Of a DNA stretch of 42,550 bases, positions 9,334 to 16,953 are shown piece after piece. Numbering within the stretch: the stretch's first letter is position 1; every line of letters begins with the position of its first letter. The notes beneath the pieces were generated by a model. The model was not told the DNA's origin and did no database searches. It saw nothing but the letters and a program-made list of their open reading frames with translations. Position numbers and translations under genes: made by a program. Origin of the DNA: an uncultured Pseudomonadota bacterium (GTDB lineage: Bacteria; Pseudomonadota; Gammaproteobacteria; Methylococcales; Methylomonadaceae); the NCBI GenBank assembly GCA_903953455.1, contig CAJBJW010000317.1:1-42550 (forward strand), written 5' to 3'.

Positions 9334-9856
9334 TTTTTGCCCAGTCAAACGAATCCCCAGGATCCGTTTTACGATTAGGAGCAATATCGCTATGCCCAGC
9401 AATACGTTGTTTTGATAAATTTGGATACGTACTCAGCAAGACGTCAATCACCTTTTTTAAAGCGTCATATTGCGCTTGTGTGTAATCGATCGTTTCCGTC
9501 CCTTCAAGCTCAATACCGATGGAATAGTCATTACAATTTTCACGCCCTTCGTATACTGAAACACCTGCATGCCACGCGCGTTTATGAAATGGCACATACT
9601 GAACACACTCGCCATCACGTCGAATAAGCACATGCGCGGATACTTTAAGCGTTGCAATCATTTCAAAATAGGGATGTAGCGCGGGATTAAGTCGATTACA
9701 AAATAAATCATCGATATAATTTGCGCCAAACGCATTAGGCGGCAAACTAATACAATGAATGACCATTAACGAAATATCATCTTCACTAGGGCGATCATTA
9801 AAATTTGGGGATACAATTCGTGTTACATCACTTAACCAATGGCCTTGAATCTGCAT
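9314..9856 (-). CDS. ampD: 1,6-anhydro-N-acetylmuramyl-L-alanine amidase
   Basis: Cytoplasmic zinc amidase that cleaves the stem peptide from anhydro-muropeptides during cell-wall recycling, and so lowers the AmpR-inducing signal where an AmpR/AmpC system exists. The 180 residues form a single Amidase_2 domain. Zinc ligands are visible as H34 (MVIHC), H155 (AGHSDIAP) and D165 (KTDPG), close to the E. coli AmpD positions. RRDGECVQYVPFHKRAWHAG and YSIGIELEG are conserved substrate-cleft segments. No signal peptide is present, which fits AmpD rather than periplasmic AmiD. The gene converges on queG with a 20-base 3' overlap. No ampE follows it. Confidence 0.95.
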   Translation of the reverse strand: MQIQGHWLSDVTRIVSPNFNDRPSEDDISLMVIHCISLPPNAFGANYIDDLFCNRLNPALHPYFEMIATLKVSAHVLIRRDGECVQYVPFHKRAWHAGVSVYEGRENCNDYSIGIELEGTETIDYTQAQYDALKKVIDVLLSTYPNLSKQRIAGHSDIAPNRKTDPGDSFDWAKIIEVVV

Positions 9857-9972
9857 AGAATACTTTTGATTTAGAAAGCGGTAGGGTATTCTAACGCTAA
9901 TTTAGATATGTTTCGCACCACCTAATAATTAATTATCTCATTTTTCACTTTCATTTTTAACAAAACAACATC

Positions 9973-12420
9973 ATGCAAGAAATTTATCAACCGCAAGACA
10001 TCGAAAAAAACGTTCAACAAGCCTGGGAAAACACAAAAGTTTTCAACGTGACTGAAAAAGCAGGACAAGAAAAATATTATTGTTTATCGATGTTTCCCTA
10101 CCCAAGTGGCAAACTGCACATGGGGCACGTTCGCAACTATACCATTGGTGATGTGATTTCACGTTATCAACGTATGCTTGGCAAAAACGTGTTGCAGCCA
10201 ATGGGATGGGATGCGTTTGGTTTACCTGCCGAAAATGCGGCTATGCAACACAACGTTCATCCTGCTGATTGGACATATAGCAATATTGACTATATGCGTG
10301 ACCAATTAAAGCGTTTAGGTTTTGCGTATGATTGGGATCGTGAACTGGCTACGTGTGACCCTGATTATTACAAATGGGAACAATGGTTCTTTTTGAAATT
10401 ACTCGAAAAAGGGTTAGTGTATAAAAAAACAGCACCTGTGAATTGGTGCCCAAATGACATGACCGTATTGGCTAATGAGCAGGTAATTGATGGTTGTTGC
10501 TGGCGTTGTGATACCAAAGTTGAACGTAAAGAAATTGCGCAATGGTTTTTAAAAATTACGGCTTACGGTGATGAACTCTTGCAATCACTTGAAACACTCG
10601 ATGGGTGGCCAGAGCAAGTCAAAACCATGCAAGCCAACTGGATTGGACGCTCTGAAGGCGTTGAAATGGATTTTGCTGTACCAAATGAAAGTCCAGTGCG
10701 TATTTATACTACTCGCCCCGATACGCTCATGGGTGTCACCTATTTAGCCGTTGCCGCAGAGCATCCACTCGCGTTAAAAGCGGCTGAAAACAACGCCGCT
10801 ATTCGCGCGTTCATTGACGACTGCAAAACCATGGAAACCTCTGAAGCAGCGATGGAAACCATGGAAAAACGCGGTATCAATTCCGGTATCACCGCACTGC
10901 ATCCAATTACTGGTGAATCGGTGCCGGTTTGGATTGCAAATTTCGTTTTGATGAGTTACGGCACGGGCGCTGTTATGTCAGTTCCTGCGCACGATCAACG
11001 CGACTTTGAATTTGCGAAAAAATACGGTATTGCGATTAAACAAGTCATTTTTACTAAAGATAGCATCGATGACGATTGCAACGATAAAGCCTTTACACAA
11101 AAAGGCATATTAAAAAATTCAGGGAATTTTGATGATTTAAGCTCACAAGAAGCTTTCACAAAAATTGCCGAAACACTCGAAGCACAAAACAAAGGCACCC
11201 GCAAAGTCAATTTCCGTTTACGTGACTGGGGCGTATCGCGTCAACGCTACTGGGGTGCACCTATTCCCGTTATTTACTGTGATGATTGTGGCACGGTGCC
11301 TGTTCCTGAAAGCGATTTGCCCGTGCAACTGCCCCGCGACGTTGTGCTGGATGGATCACAGTCCCCTCTCGTTGCACACCCCACATTCTCGCACGTTGAT
11401 TGCCCCAAATGCGGCAAAGCAGCAAAACGCGAAACGGATACGTTTGACACATTCATGGAATCATCATGGTATTTCGCACGTTTTGCGAGTAATAAAGCGA
11501 ATTCCATGCTGGATGAAAGTGCTAAATATTGGCTGCCTGTCGATTATTATATCGGTGGTATTGAACACGCCATTTTGCATTTACTATACGCGCGCTTTTA
11601 CACCAAATTATTGCGTGATGAAGGCCTTGTAGCTTGTGATGAACCATTTAAAAAATTACTCACACAAGGCATGGTTCTCATGGATGGCAGTAAAATGTCA
11701 AAATCCAAAGGTAATACCGTTGATCCTCAGGCATTAATTGAAAAATACGGTGCAGATACCGTGCGTTTATTTATTATGTTTGCTGCGCCACCTGAGCAAT
11801 CACTTGAATGGTCTGCAGATGGTGTAGAAGGGGCATCACGCTTTTTGAAACGCTTATGGCGTCAAGTGTTTTTGCATACGCAACAAGTTCAAGGAACGCG
11901 TTTTAAAATTCAGGGTGAATTGTCAAAAGAACAACAATCTGTCCGTCGTTTTCTCCATCAAACGATTCAAAAAGTCACTCATGATATGGGTGTCAGAACG
12001 ATTTTTAACACTGCAATTGCCGCAAATATGGAATTGCTCAATACATTAGCAAAATTTACCGACGAATCCAATAACAGTAAAGCTATTCGACATGAAATTT
12101 TAGAAGCTATTGCTATTATGCTTTCACCTATCGTGCCGCATATTTGTGACCAACTCTGGCGCGACTTAGGACATGATAACGCGATTGTTTCTGAATCTTG
12201 GTTAAGTATAGATGAAAGTGCATTAGTACAAGATTCGCTAGAGCTGATGGTGCAAGTAAATGGCAAATTACGTGGAAAAATTACTGTCACAGCCAGTGCA
12301 ACCAATGCAGAAATTGAAACAATTGCATTGAGTGATACTGCAATTTTAAAATTTATTGACGGTCAAACTGTCAAAAAAGTCATTATCGTAGCAGGCAAAT
12401 TAGTGAACATTGTTGTATAA
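9973..12420 (+). CDS. leuS: Leucyl-tRNA synthetase
   Basis: Class Ia synthetase that charges tRNA-Leu. The HIGH-type motif appears as HMGH (about residues 48-51) within PYPSGKLHMGHVRN, and KMSKS at about 573-577. The CP1 editing domain (about 220-420) contains the conserved threonine-rich element TTRPDTLMG and GTGAVMSVPAHDQRD, so proofreading should be intact. GVSRQRYWGAPIPV and ESSWYFARF are further family markers. It has 815 residues, somewhat shorter than the ~860 of E. coli. It is followed directly by an intrinsic terminator; the lptE and holA genes that often follow leuS in gammaproteobacteria are not here. Confidence 0.98.
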   Translation: MQEIYQPQDIEKNVQQAWENTKVFNVTEKAGQEKYYCLSMFPYPSGKLHMGHVRNYTIGDVISRYQRMLGKNVLQPMGWDAFGLPAENAAMQHNVHPADWTYSNIDYMRDQLKRLGFAYDWDRELATCDPDYYKWEQWFFLKLLEKGLVYKKTAPVNWCPNDMTVLANEQVIDGCCWRCDTKVERKEIAQWFLKITAYGDELLQSLETLDGWPEQVKTMQANWIGRSEGVEMDFAVPNESPVRIYTTRPDTLMGVTYLAVAAEHPLALKAAENNAAIRAFIDDCKTMETSEAAMETMEKRGINSGITALHPITGESVPVWIANFVLMSYGTGAVMSVPAHDQRDFEFAKKYGIAIKQVIFTKDSIDDDCNDKAFTQKGILKNSGNFDDLSSQEAFTKIAETLEAQNKGTRKVNFRLRDWGVSRQRYWGAPIPVIYCDDCGTVPVPESDLPVQLPRDVVLDGSQSPLVAHPTFSHVDCPKCGKAAKRETDTFDTFMESSWYFARFASNKANSMLDESAKYWLPVDYYIGGIEHAILHLLYARFYTKLLRDEGLVACDEPFKKLLTQGMVLMDGSKMSKSKGNTVDPQALIEKYGADTVRLFIMFAAPPEQSLEWSADGVEGASRFLKRLWRQVFLHTQQVQGTRFKIQGELSKEQQSVRRFLHQTIQKVTHDMGVRTIFNTAIAANMELLNTLAKFTDESNNSKAIRHEILEAIAIMLSPIVPHICDQLWRDLGHDNAIVSESWLSIDESALVQDSLELMVQVNGKLRGKITVTASATNAEIETIALSDTAILKFIDGQTVKKVIIVAGKLVNIVV

Positions 12421-12444
12421 AAAGTCACCGCAATAACACAAAAT

Positions 12445-12483
12445 AAAAAACCGCTTTATATACATTTACGAGGCGGTTTTTTT
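12445..12483 (+). terminator. Intrinsic terminator after leuS
   Basis: AAAAAACCGC at 12445-12454 pairs with GCGGTTTTTT at 12473-12482; the arms enclose an 18-base loop and end in a T tract to 12483. It lies 25 bases past the leuS stop. Confidence 0.85.
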
Positions 12484-12682
12484 GCATAATTTACATGGAT
12501 ATCAATCCAAGTATATTAATCATTTTTCAAGTAATTACTCAATAAGGGAATCTTATCCTATACAGAACGACAGCAAGTATGATAGATTTCACTCAGACAT
12601 GCAGTGACCTAAATTTACTTAAGCACTAAGTATTTACGTATTGCATGCCCATAAAAAAACTATAACAAGGGCTAAAATCGAT

Positions 12683-13186
12683 ATGAACTTAATAAAAAAA
12701 ACAACAATTGCAGTTTCTCTGATACTTTCTTTAGGGCTATTTTCTTCAACTGCTTCGGCACTTTGTCTAGGCATGGCGTGTATGTATAATCGCATGACGC
12801 CAATTGAAGGCATTGACGCAACAACCAATCAAATAAAAATCACCATGAAAATCATTCAAGCGAGACATGATGGAAATAATTTGGAAAATGATGAACTTAT
12901 CGTTAGCAATATCAAAGAAGCTCTAAAATTAAGTAAAGAAATTAACGCTAATGATAAACTTGACCGTAATCGTAATCGCGCAAATGATTCACTTAAAAGA
13001 GCAAGAACTGCTGTACAAGAAGGAAATTTAACACTTGCTACCGAACTTTTGAATGAAGCTGAAAAACGCTTTTCTGACCTTAAAAGCATGATTGATTTAA
13101 CCCAAGCTGACAGGGTATCTCAACAAACGAATTTACTCAACCGTATTTTAGATACACCAGACACTGCTGCTGGGGCGCGAAAATAA
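12683..13186 (+). CDS. Small secreted helical protein, function unknown
   Basis: I do not recognise this 167-residue protein. It opens with a clear Sec signal peptide (MNLIKKTT, hydrophobic core ILSLGLF, then SSTASA), probably cleaved after ASA to leave LCLGMACMYNR; the two nearby cysteines could form a disulfide. The Cys context is a poor lipobox. The rest is charged and almost entirely helical: one segment (about 30-100) is rich in Asn/Asp/Lys and the second (about 100-155) has AxxELLNEAEKRF and SLKRARTAVQEG patterns like a TPR-type or coiled helical hairpin. The start at 12683 is chosen over an in-frame TTG at 12641 because the signal peptide begins there and AAGGG (12667-12671) precedes it. 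Terminators lie before and after it, so it is probably monocistronic. Confidence 0.8.
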   Translation: MNLIKKTTIAVSLILSLGLFSSTASALCLGMACMYNRMTPIEGIDATTNQIKITMKIIQARHDGNNLENDELIVSNIKEALKLSKEINANDKLDRNRNRANDSLKRARTAVQEGNLTLATELLNEAEKRFSDLKSMIDLTQADRVSQQTNLLNRILDTPDTAAGARK

Positions 13187-13223
13187 AGCCGTATTTTTAT
13201 TAGGGCGTTTAAATTCTAAAAAC

Positions 13224-13264
13224 AAAAAAAACAGCGACTTTATATAAAGTCGCTGTTTTTTCTT
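13224..13264. terminator. Bidirectional intrinsic terminator between convergent genes
   Basis: ACAGCGACTTTA (13231-13242) and TAAAGTCGCTGT (13245-13256) make a 12-bp perfect inverted repeat; steric limits would leave a slightly larger loop. It is flanked by seven A on the left and eight T on the right, so it can end transcription of the secreted protein gene on plus and of the cyclic-nucleotide-binding genes on minus. Confidence 0.92.
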
Positions 13265-13287
13265 TTAAACATCATGATGCAACGTTG

Positions 13288-13803
13288 TTATTTATTTGCG
13301 TCAAGTGCTTCTTTTTTTACATTACTGTCGGGTGTCAGATGGAGTTCACCTGTTTTAAGATCAACACTTGCTGTGTTATCCACACCACCACCTTTAGAGG
13401 CGTTAGCCAATTTCTTCGCTAAAAGTGTATTCGTAGCCGCTTGACGAACTCCCATGGTTGCCATCATTTTCCCCGATAACCAGGGATTATCCATTGTAAA
13501 CCTCTCAAGCTCACTTGGGGAACGAATAACCACTAATCGACTATCAACAACTGCTTTTGCATTATCAGTGCGCGGTTTCTCAACATACAATTCAATTTCA
13601 CCGAAAAATTCATATTGCTCAATCACAGCAATTTCAATTTCTTTCGTTTCGCCTTGTGTGTAAATTTTCACTGATCCATCAAGAACAAGGAACATGCGTC
13701 GATCATCTGCACCTTTTTTAAAAATCACCTCATCCGTGGCCACTTCAATAATTGGAAGCTTTGTTTTTAATACATTTTTTTCTGGTCTAGTAAACAATTC
13801 CAT
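13288..13803 (-). CDS. Stand-alone cyclic-nucleotide-binding-domain protein
   Basis: 171-residue cytoplasmic protein made of one cNMP-binding (CRP-like) domain plus a ~45-residue hydrophilic tail. The beta-roll runs from about residues 15-105 with the phosphate-binding-cassette-like segment FFGEIELYVEKPRTDNAKA (about 67-85), which keeps GE and PR followed by a small residue. A C-helix (GKMMATMGVRQAATNTLLAKKL) follows, but no HTH or enzymatic domain. The tail ends with lysine/asparagine-rich sequence and no membrane segment. AAGG lies upstream of the ATG. The upstream neighbour is a shorter paralogue 11 bases away, sharing FFGEIE and SGKMM. Ligand (cAMP, c-di-GMP or none) and output partner cannot be told from sequence. 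Confidence 0.85.
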   Translation of the reverse strand: MELFTRPEKNVLKTKLPIIEVATDEVIFKKGADDRRMFLVLDGSVKIYTQGETKEIEIAVIEQYEFFGEIELYVEKPRTDNAKAVVDSRLVVIRSPSELERFTMDNPWLSGKMMATMGVRQAATNTLLAKKLANASKGGGVDNTASVDLKTGELHLTPDSNVKKEALDANK

Positions 13804-13814
13804 AATTCAGAGCC

Positions 13815-14159
13815 TTATAACAAAGCAGTAGTGGTAGCAAGACGCTCACCCATAATTCGCATCATTTTTCCAGAAAATGCAGGATATTCAGCAAAAAATT
13901 GCTCAAGTTGCATACGATTTTTAATACATACTAAACGCGTATCACTCAATGTTCTTGCAGAAAAACCACGCGGTGAATTACCATACATTTCAATTTCACC
14001 AAAAAAATCATTTCTATTCACAACAGACAGTTCAACTTCTTTTTTATTGTTGACAACGTAAAGTTGCACACTGCCCTCAACGACGATATACATCATTACA
14101 CCATAACTTCCCTCTTCAAAAATTATGGTGCCTGATTTGAATTTTCTAACAGGTAGCAT
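13815..14159 (-). CDS. Minimal cyclic-nucleotide-binding-domain protein (paralogue of next gene)
   Basis: 114-residue protein consisting only of a cNMP-binding beta-roll and a short C-helix. The cassette-like segment FFGEIEMYGNSPRGFSART (about residues 51-69) keeps Gly-Glu and the Pro-Arg pair, with Ser/Ala after it, so ligand binding is plausible. The C-terminus, SGKMMRIMGERLATTTALL, stops where CRP would continue into its HTH. AGGA stands nine bases before the ATG. The downstream gene is a longer paralogue, so the pair arose by tandem duplication. Whether the lplT promoter upstream also drives it is unclear: the 92-base gap contains a T8A8 tract but no clear terminator. Confidence 0.82.
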   Translation of the reverse strand: MLPVRKFKSGTIIFEEGSYGVMMYIVVEGSVQLYVVNNKKEVELSVVNRNDFFGEIEMYGNSPRGFSARTLSDTRLVCIKNRMQLEQFFAEYPAFSGKMMRIMGERLATTTALL

Positions 14160-14251
14160 GATACATTCCTAAAATTTTAATTTTTATTTTCTAATTCTAC
14201 TCGATTTTACATTTTTTTTAAAAAAAACCAACGAATTAACAATGATGGCAT

Positions 14252-15433
14252 TTACAAATGTTGTTTGTAAATAGGCTTATTTACATAAAAATGATATAAA
14301 GTTAACGCTAAAACCGCTACAAAAAATACAATACCCAAACTCAACATTGCAGCGATTGGACTAAGCGACTGCGCCACTGCATAACTGTAAATGCTTAGAG
14401 CCAATAACATAGCAACATTTTGAAAAAATCCCTGTATTGCAACTGCATGCCCTGTACCGATATTATTCACACCAATATTTTGCAATGCTGCATTGATAGG
14501 GACGATAAACACACCGCCCATGATGCCCGTTAGCAATAAAATTAACTGTGCATATAGCATCACATCTGTAAAACTTAGGCTAATAATCGATAAGGCCATT
14601 CCATATGCCGCAAAACCAACACGTGATAAACTTTTGAGTGAAATTAGTTTTGAAACCACACTTGAGCCAATAATAATACCTATCGCAAGAAATAACGTTA
14701 ATTGTGCAATATCTGACGCCGTATTAAGTTTAAGCACAACTGGTGCCCATCCGACTAATATTACTCGTAGGGTAGCCGCTACTGCCCAAAATAATGCACC
14801 ACTCAAAATAACAAAACAGGCTAAAGGTTGCATAAAAAAATGCATTATTTGCCTAAAAAATTCAATCAATGAAGGACGAACATCCGTTAAATAATCGCAT
14901 CGATATTTAGGCAAATAGCACGCAATCAAAGCTGAGAATAGGAACAAACTCACTGCGCCACCGAGCGCTATAGTCGTAGACGCGTCCGCCACCTTTGCAC
15001 CAATTATCATTCCAAGCAAAATAGCTAAAATGGTCGATCCTTCAATCCAACTATTCGCTTTAACCAAATTATCAGACTCAACTAATTCAGGTAAAATGCC
15101 ATATTTAGCGGGGCTATAAATCGCCGCCCCCACACCCACAATGCCATAGGCCAATAGTGGTTCAACTTCACATAGTAATAATACACCACCAAAAGCTTTA
15201 ACGAAATTAGCTAACAATAATACCTGTGATTTCGCAAATCTATCCGCAAGATAACCGCTCCAAGGAGCTAACACAACAAACGCAATTAAAAAGGCACTTT
15301 GCAATGCTGGAACATACCATTGAGGATTATCCGGTGAATGTATAACAATGGTAATAATAGTAAATAGAACTGCGTTATCGGCAAAAGCAGATAAAAATTG
15401 AGCCATCAGTAAGGCAAAAAACGATTTAGTCAT
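14252..15433 (-). CDS. lplT: Lysophospholipid transporter LplT (MFS family)
   Basis: Inner-membrane flippase of the MFS fold; LplT moves lysophospholipids such as 2-acyl-glycerophosphoethanolamine inward for re-acylation. The ~393 residues form about 11-12 hydrophobic helices. Close family landmarks are AQFLSAFADNAVLF (about 10-23), GYLADRFAKSQVLLLAN, GVGAAIYSPAKYGIL, LVKANSWIEGSTILAILLG, and GVFIVPINAALQ near residue 310. In E. coli LplT pairs with the acyltransferase Aas, which is absent here; an alpha/beta hydrolase precedes it instead. The ATG at 15433 overlaps the hydrolase stop as TGATG, suggesting translational coupling; an in-frame GTG lies one codon earlier (15436). Confidence 0.88.
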   Translation of the reverse strand: MTKSFFALLMAQFLSAFADNAVLFTIITIVIHSPDNPQWYVPALQSAFLIAFVVLAPWSGYLADRFAKSQVLLLANFVKAFGGVLLLCEVEPLLAYGIVGVGAAIYSPAKYGILPELVESDNLVKANSWIEGSTILAILLGMIIGAKVADASTTIALGGAVSLFLFSALIACYLPKYRCDYLTDVRPSLIEFFRQIMHFFMQPLACFVILSGALFWAVAATLRVILVGWAPVVLKLNTASDIAQLTLFLAIGIIIGSSVVSKLISLKSLSRVGFAAYGMALSIISLSFTDVMLYAQLILLLTGIMGGVFIVPINAALQNIGVNNIGTGHAVAIQGFFQNVAMLLALSIYSYAVAQSLSPIAAMLSLGIVFFVAVLALTLYHFYVNKPIYKQHL

Positions 15434-16200
15434 CACGTAGGAAGAAAATCAGTCACTGCTTTTATGAAAGCGTCAGGTTGTTGAACGTGAACCCAGTGCT
15501 CTGCATTGGCAACTGTTTGATGTTTCGCTCTCGGAAACAAAGCCTGTGTGCTATTTCGTGGAATATAGTTCGATTTCTCGCCTGAAATAAAAAGCGTATT
15601 GCCATAGAAGGGAGGCATATTATCAGTACTTGGGAAGGCAATGATATTATCGCCATTACGCTCAAAAATATCTAAATTAATACGCCACGTATAACTTCCA
15701 TTTATCAATAATAAATTTTGCAATAAAAATTGCCGGTAATTTAATTCAGGAATAGACTCCGCTAGTTGCAATTCAGCTTGTTTGCGATTCGTGAGGGACG
15801 ATAAGGGTAAACTTTTTAGCGAATTGATAAGAGGGGCGAAGCTGTGTGTATAGCTAATAGGCGCAATATCGACAACGATTAAATTATCAATATATTCTGG
15901 ATAATTAAGTGCTAGCCACATGGCAGTTTTACCACCCATGCTATGACCAATCATATTCACTTCAGCTAACGCTTGCTGATCAATAAAACGCATTACGTCT
16001 CCAGCCATAACGTTGTAATCCATAAGGCCATGATGCGCAGATGCGCCATGATTTCGGGCATCTAACGCATAAACACAGTAATCCTTACTTAATTTTTCAG
16101 CGCACGCACGCCAGTTTCTAACCGAAGCAAAAAAACCATGCAAAATAATAATCGGTCTTTTATGCGTTTCGCCAAATACCTCAAATGCTAAGTCCATCAT
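15433..16200 (-). CDS. Alpha/beta hydrolase, YbfF-like esterase
   Basis: Cytoplasmic serine esterase of the alpha/beta-hydrolase fold, 255 residues, like E. coli YbfF (an acyl-CoA/short-chain thioesterase or esterase in vitro). The oxyanion-region HGFFASVRNWRAC is near residues 22-34, the nucleophile elbow GHSMGGK near 96-102, and VVDIAPISYTH follows. The His of the triad is probably in ANAEHWVHVQQP (about 234-245). The lplT start overlaps its stop and DUF445 lies nine bases upstream, so it is inside the glucan synthase operon. Acting on lysophospholipid or an acyl chain would fit lplT next door, but that is inference from position only. Confidence 0.85.
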   Translation of the reverse strand: MMDLAFEVFGETHKRPIIILHGFFASVRNWRACAEKLSKDYCVYALDARNHGASAHHGLMDYNVMAGDVMRFIDQQALAEVNMIGHSMGGKTAMWLALNYPEYIDNLIVVDIAPISYTHSFAPLINSLKSLPLSSLTNRKQAELQLAESIPELNYRQFLLQNLLLINGSYTWRINLDIFERNGDNIIAFPSTDNMPPFYGNTLFISGEKSNYIPRNSTQALFPRAKHQTVANAEHWVHVQQPDAFIKAVTDFLPT

Positions 16201-16209
16201 TCACACTTT

Positions 16210-16953
16210 TTATAGCATTAAACCGAAAATACCGCCCAGCAAACCACCAAAAACACCCCCCCACACGACAAGCCAACCTAAATGTTCTTGCATAATCGCT
16301 TGCACCATTTCTTTCACTAATTGAGGTGTCAATTCGTTTAAGCGTTTATCAATAACGGTTTCGATTTTATCAACTAAATCTGCACTAATTTTTTGTGCAT
16401 TTAAACCGTGTTGCAGTGCCGTTTTAAATTCGCTTGAATCAACCATTTCAATTAGCGTGACTTTTACTTTTTCAACAAAAGGCTCTTTGAGTGGCGTCAA
16501 TGCTTCAACACCGCCCATCATCATTAGCATTCCGCCAAATGAAGACTCCAAGATCACCATCACCAAACTATCATAAATTTTATCGTAATCAACGACTGCA
16601 AGTAGCGGTTCTAAATTTAAAACTTTTTGACCGCCTTGCTCTTCGTCTTCGATAAATTGTTCAATATTTTCCGCAGTGAAAAATTGTGACATCATGAGTG
16701 TTTTAATGGCACTTTTAAATTCTTCAAAACGCTCAGGAATAACACCCGAACCTCGCAAATAAGGCACTTTTTCAAATAGCATGTGAATAGCAAGCCAATT
16801 AGTAATCGCTCCCGAAAGTGCAAAAAAACCAATCGAACTAATCAAACTCGACGAACTCACAAAACCAATAAGAATGACGCATAACGCGACCGCATTGGTT
16901 GAATAATTTTTATCGTAAATAAGCGTATTAATTTGTTCTTTATACTTCATCAT
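16210..16953 (-). CDS. DUF445 family membrane protein
   Basis: 247-residue protein of the DUF445 family, whose molecular function is not established. Two hydrophobic helices sit near the N-terminus (about 19-37 and 40-58, ALCVILIGFVSSSSL and FFALSGAITNWLAI), followed by the family-typical NWLAIHMLFEKVPYLRGSGVIPERF segment. The middle is a soluble helical domain, and the C-terminus ends in a Gly-rich hydrophobic helix (VVWGGVFGGLLGGIFGLML). The start ATGATG lies inside the end of the glucan synthase gene (14-base overlap), with AGAAGAG upstream, so the two are translationally linked. Confidence 0.85.
   Translation of the reverse strand: MMKYKEQINTLIYDKNYSTNAVALCVILIGFVSSSSLISSIGFFALSGAITNWLAIHMLFEKVPYLRGSGVIPERFEEFKSAIKTLMMSQFFTAENIEQFIEDEEQGGQKVLNLEPLLAVVDYDKIYDSLVMVILESSFGGMLMMMGGVEALTPLKEPFVEKVKVTLIEMVDSSEFKTALQHGLNAQKISADLVDKIETVIDKRLNELTPQLVKEMVQAIMQEHLGWLVVWGGVFGGLLGGIFGLML

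Noticed and set aside
14212..14227. T8A8 tract before the minimal cNMP-binding gene
   Set aside because: Considered as a terminator for lplT or a promoter UP element. It lacks GC pairs for a stable hairpin and no matching -35/-10 was found.
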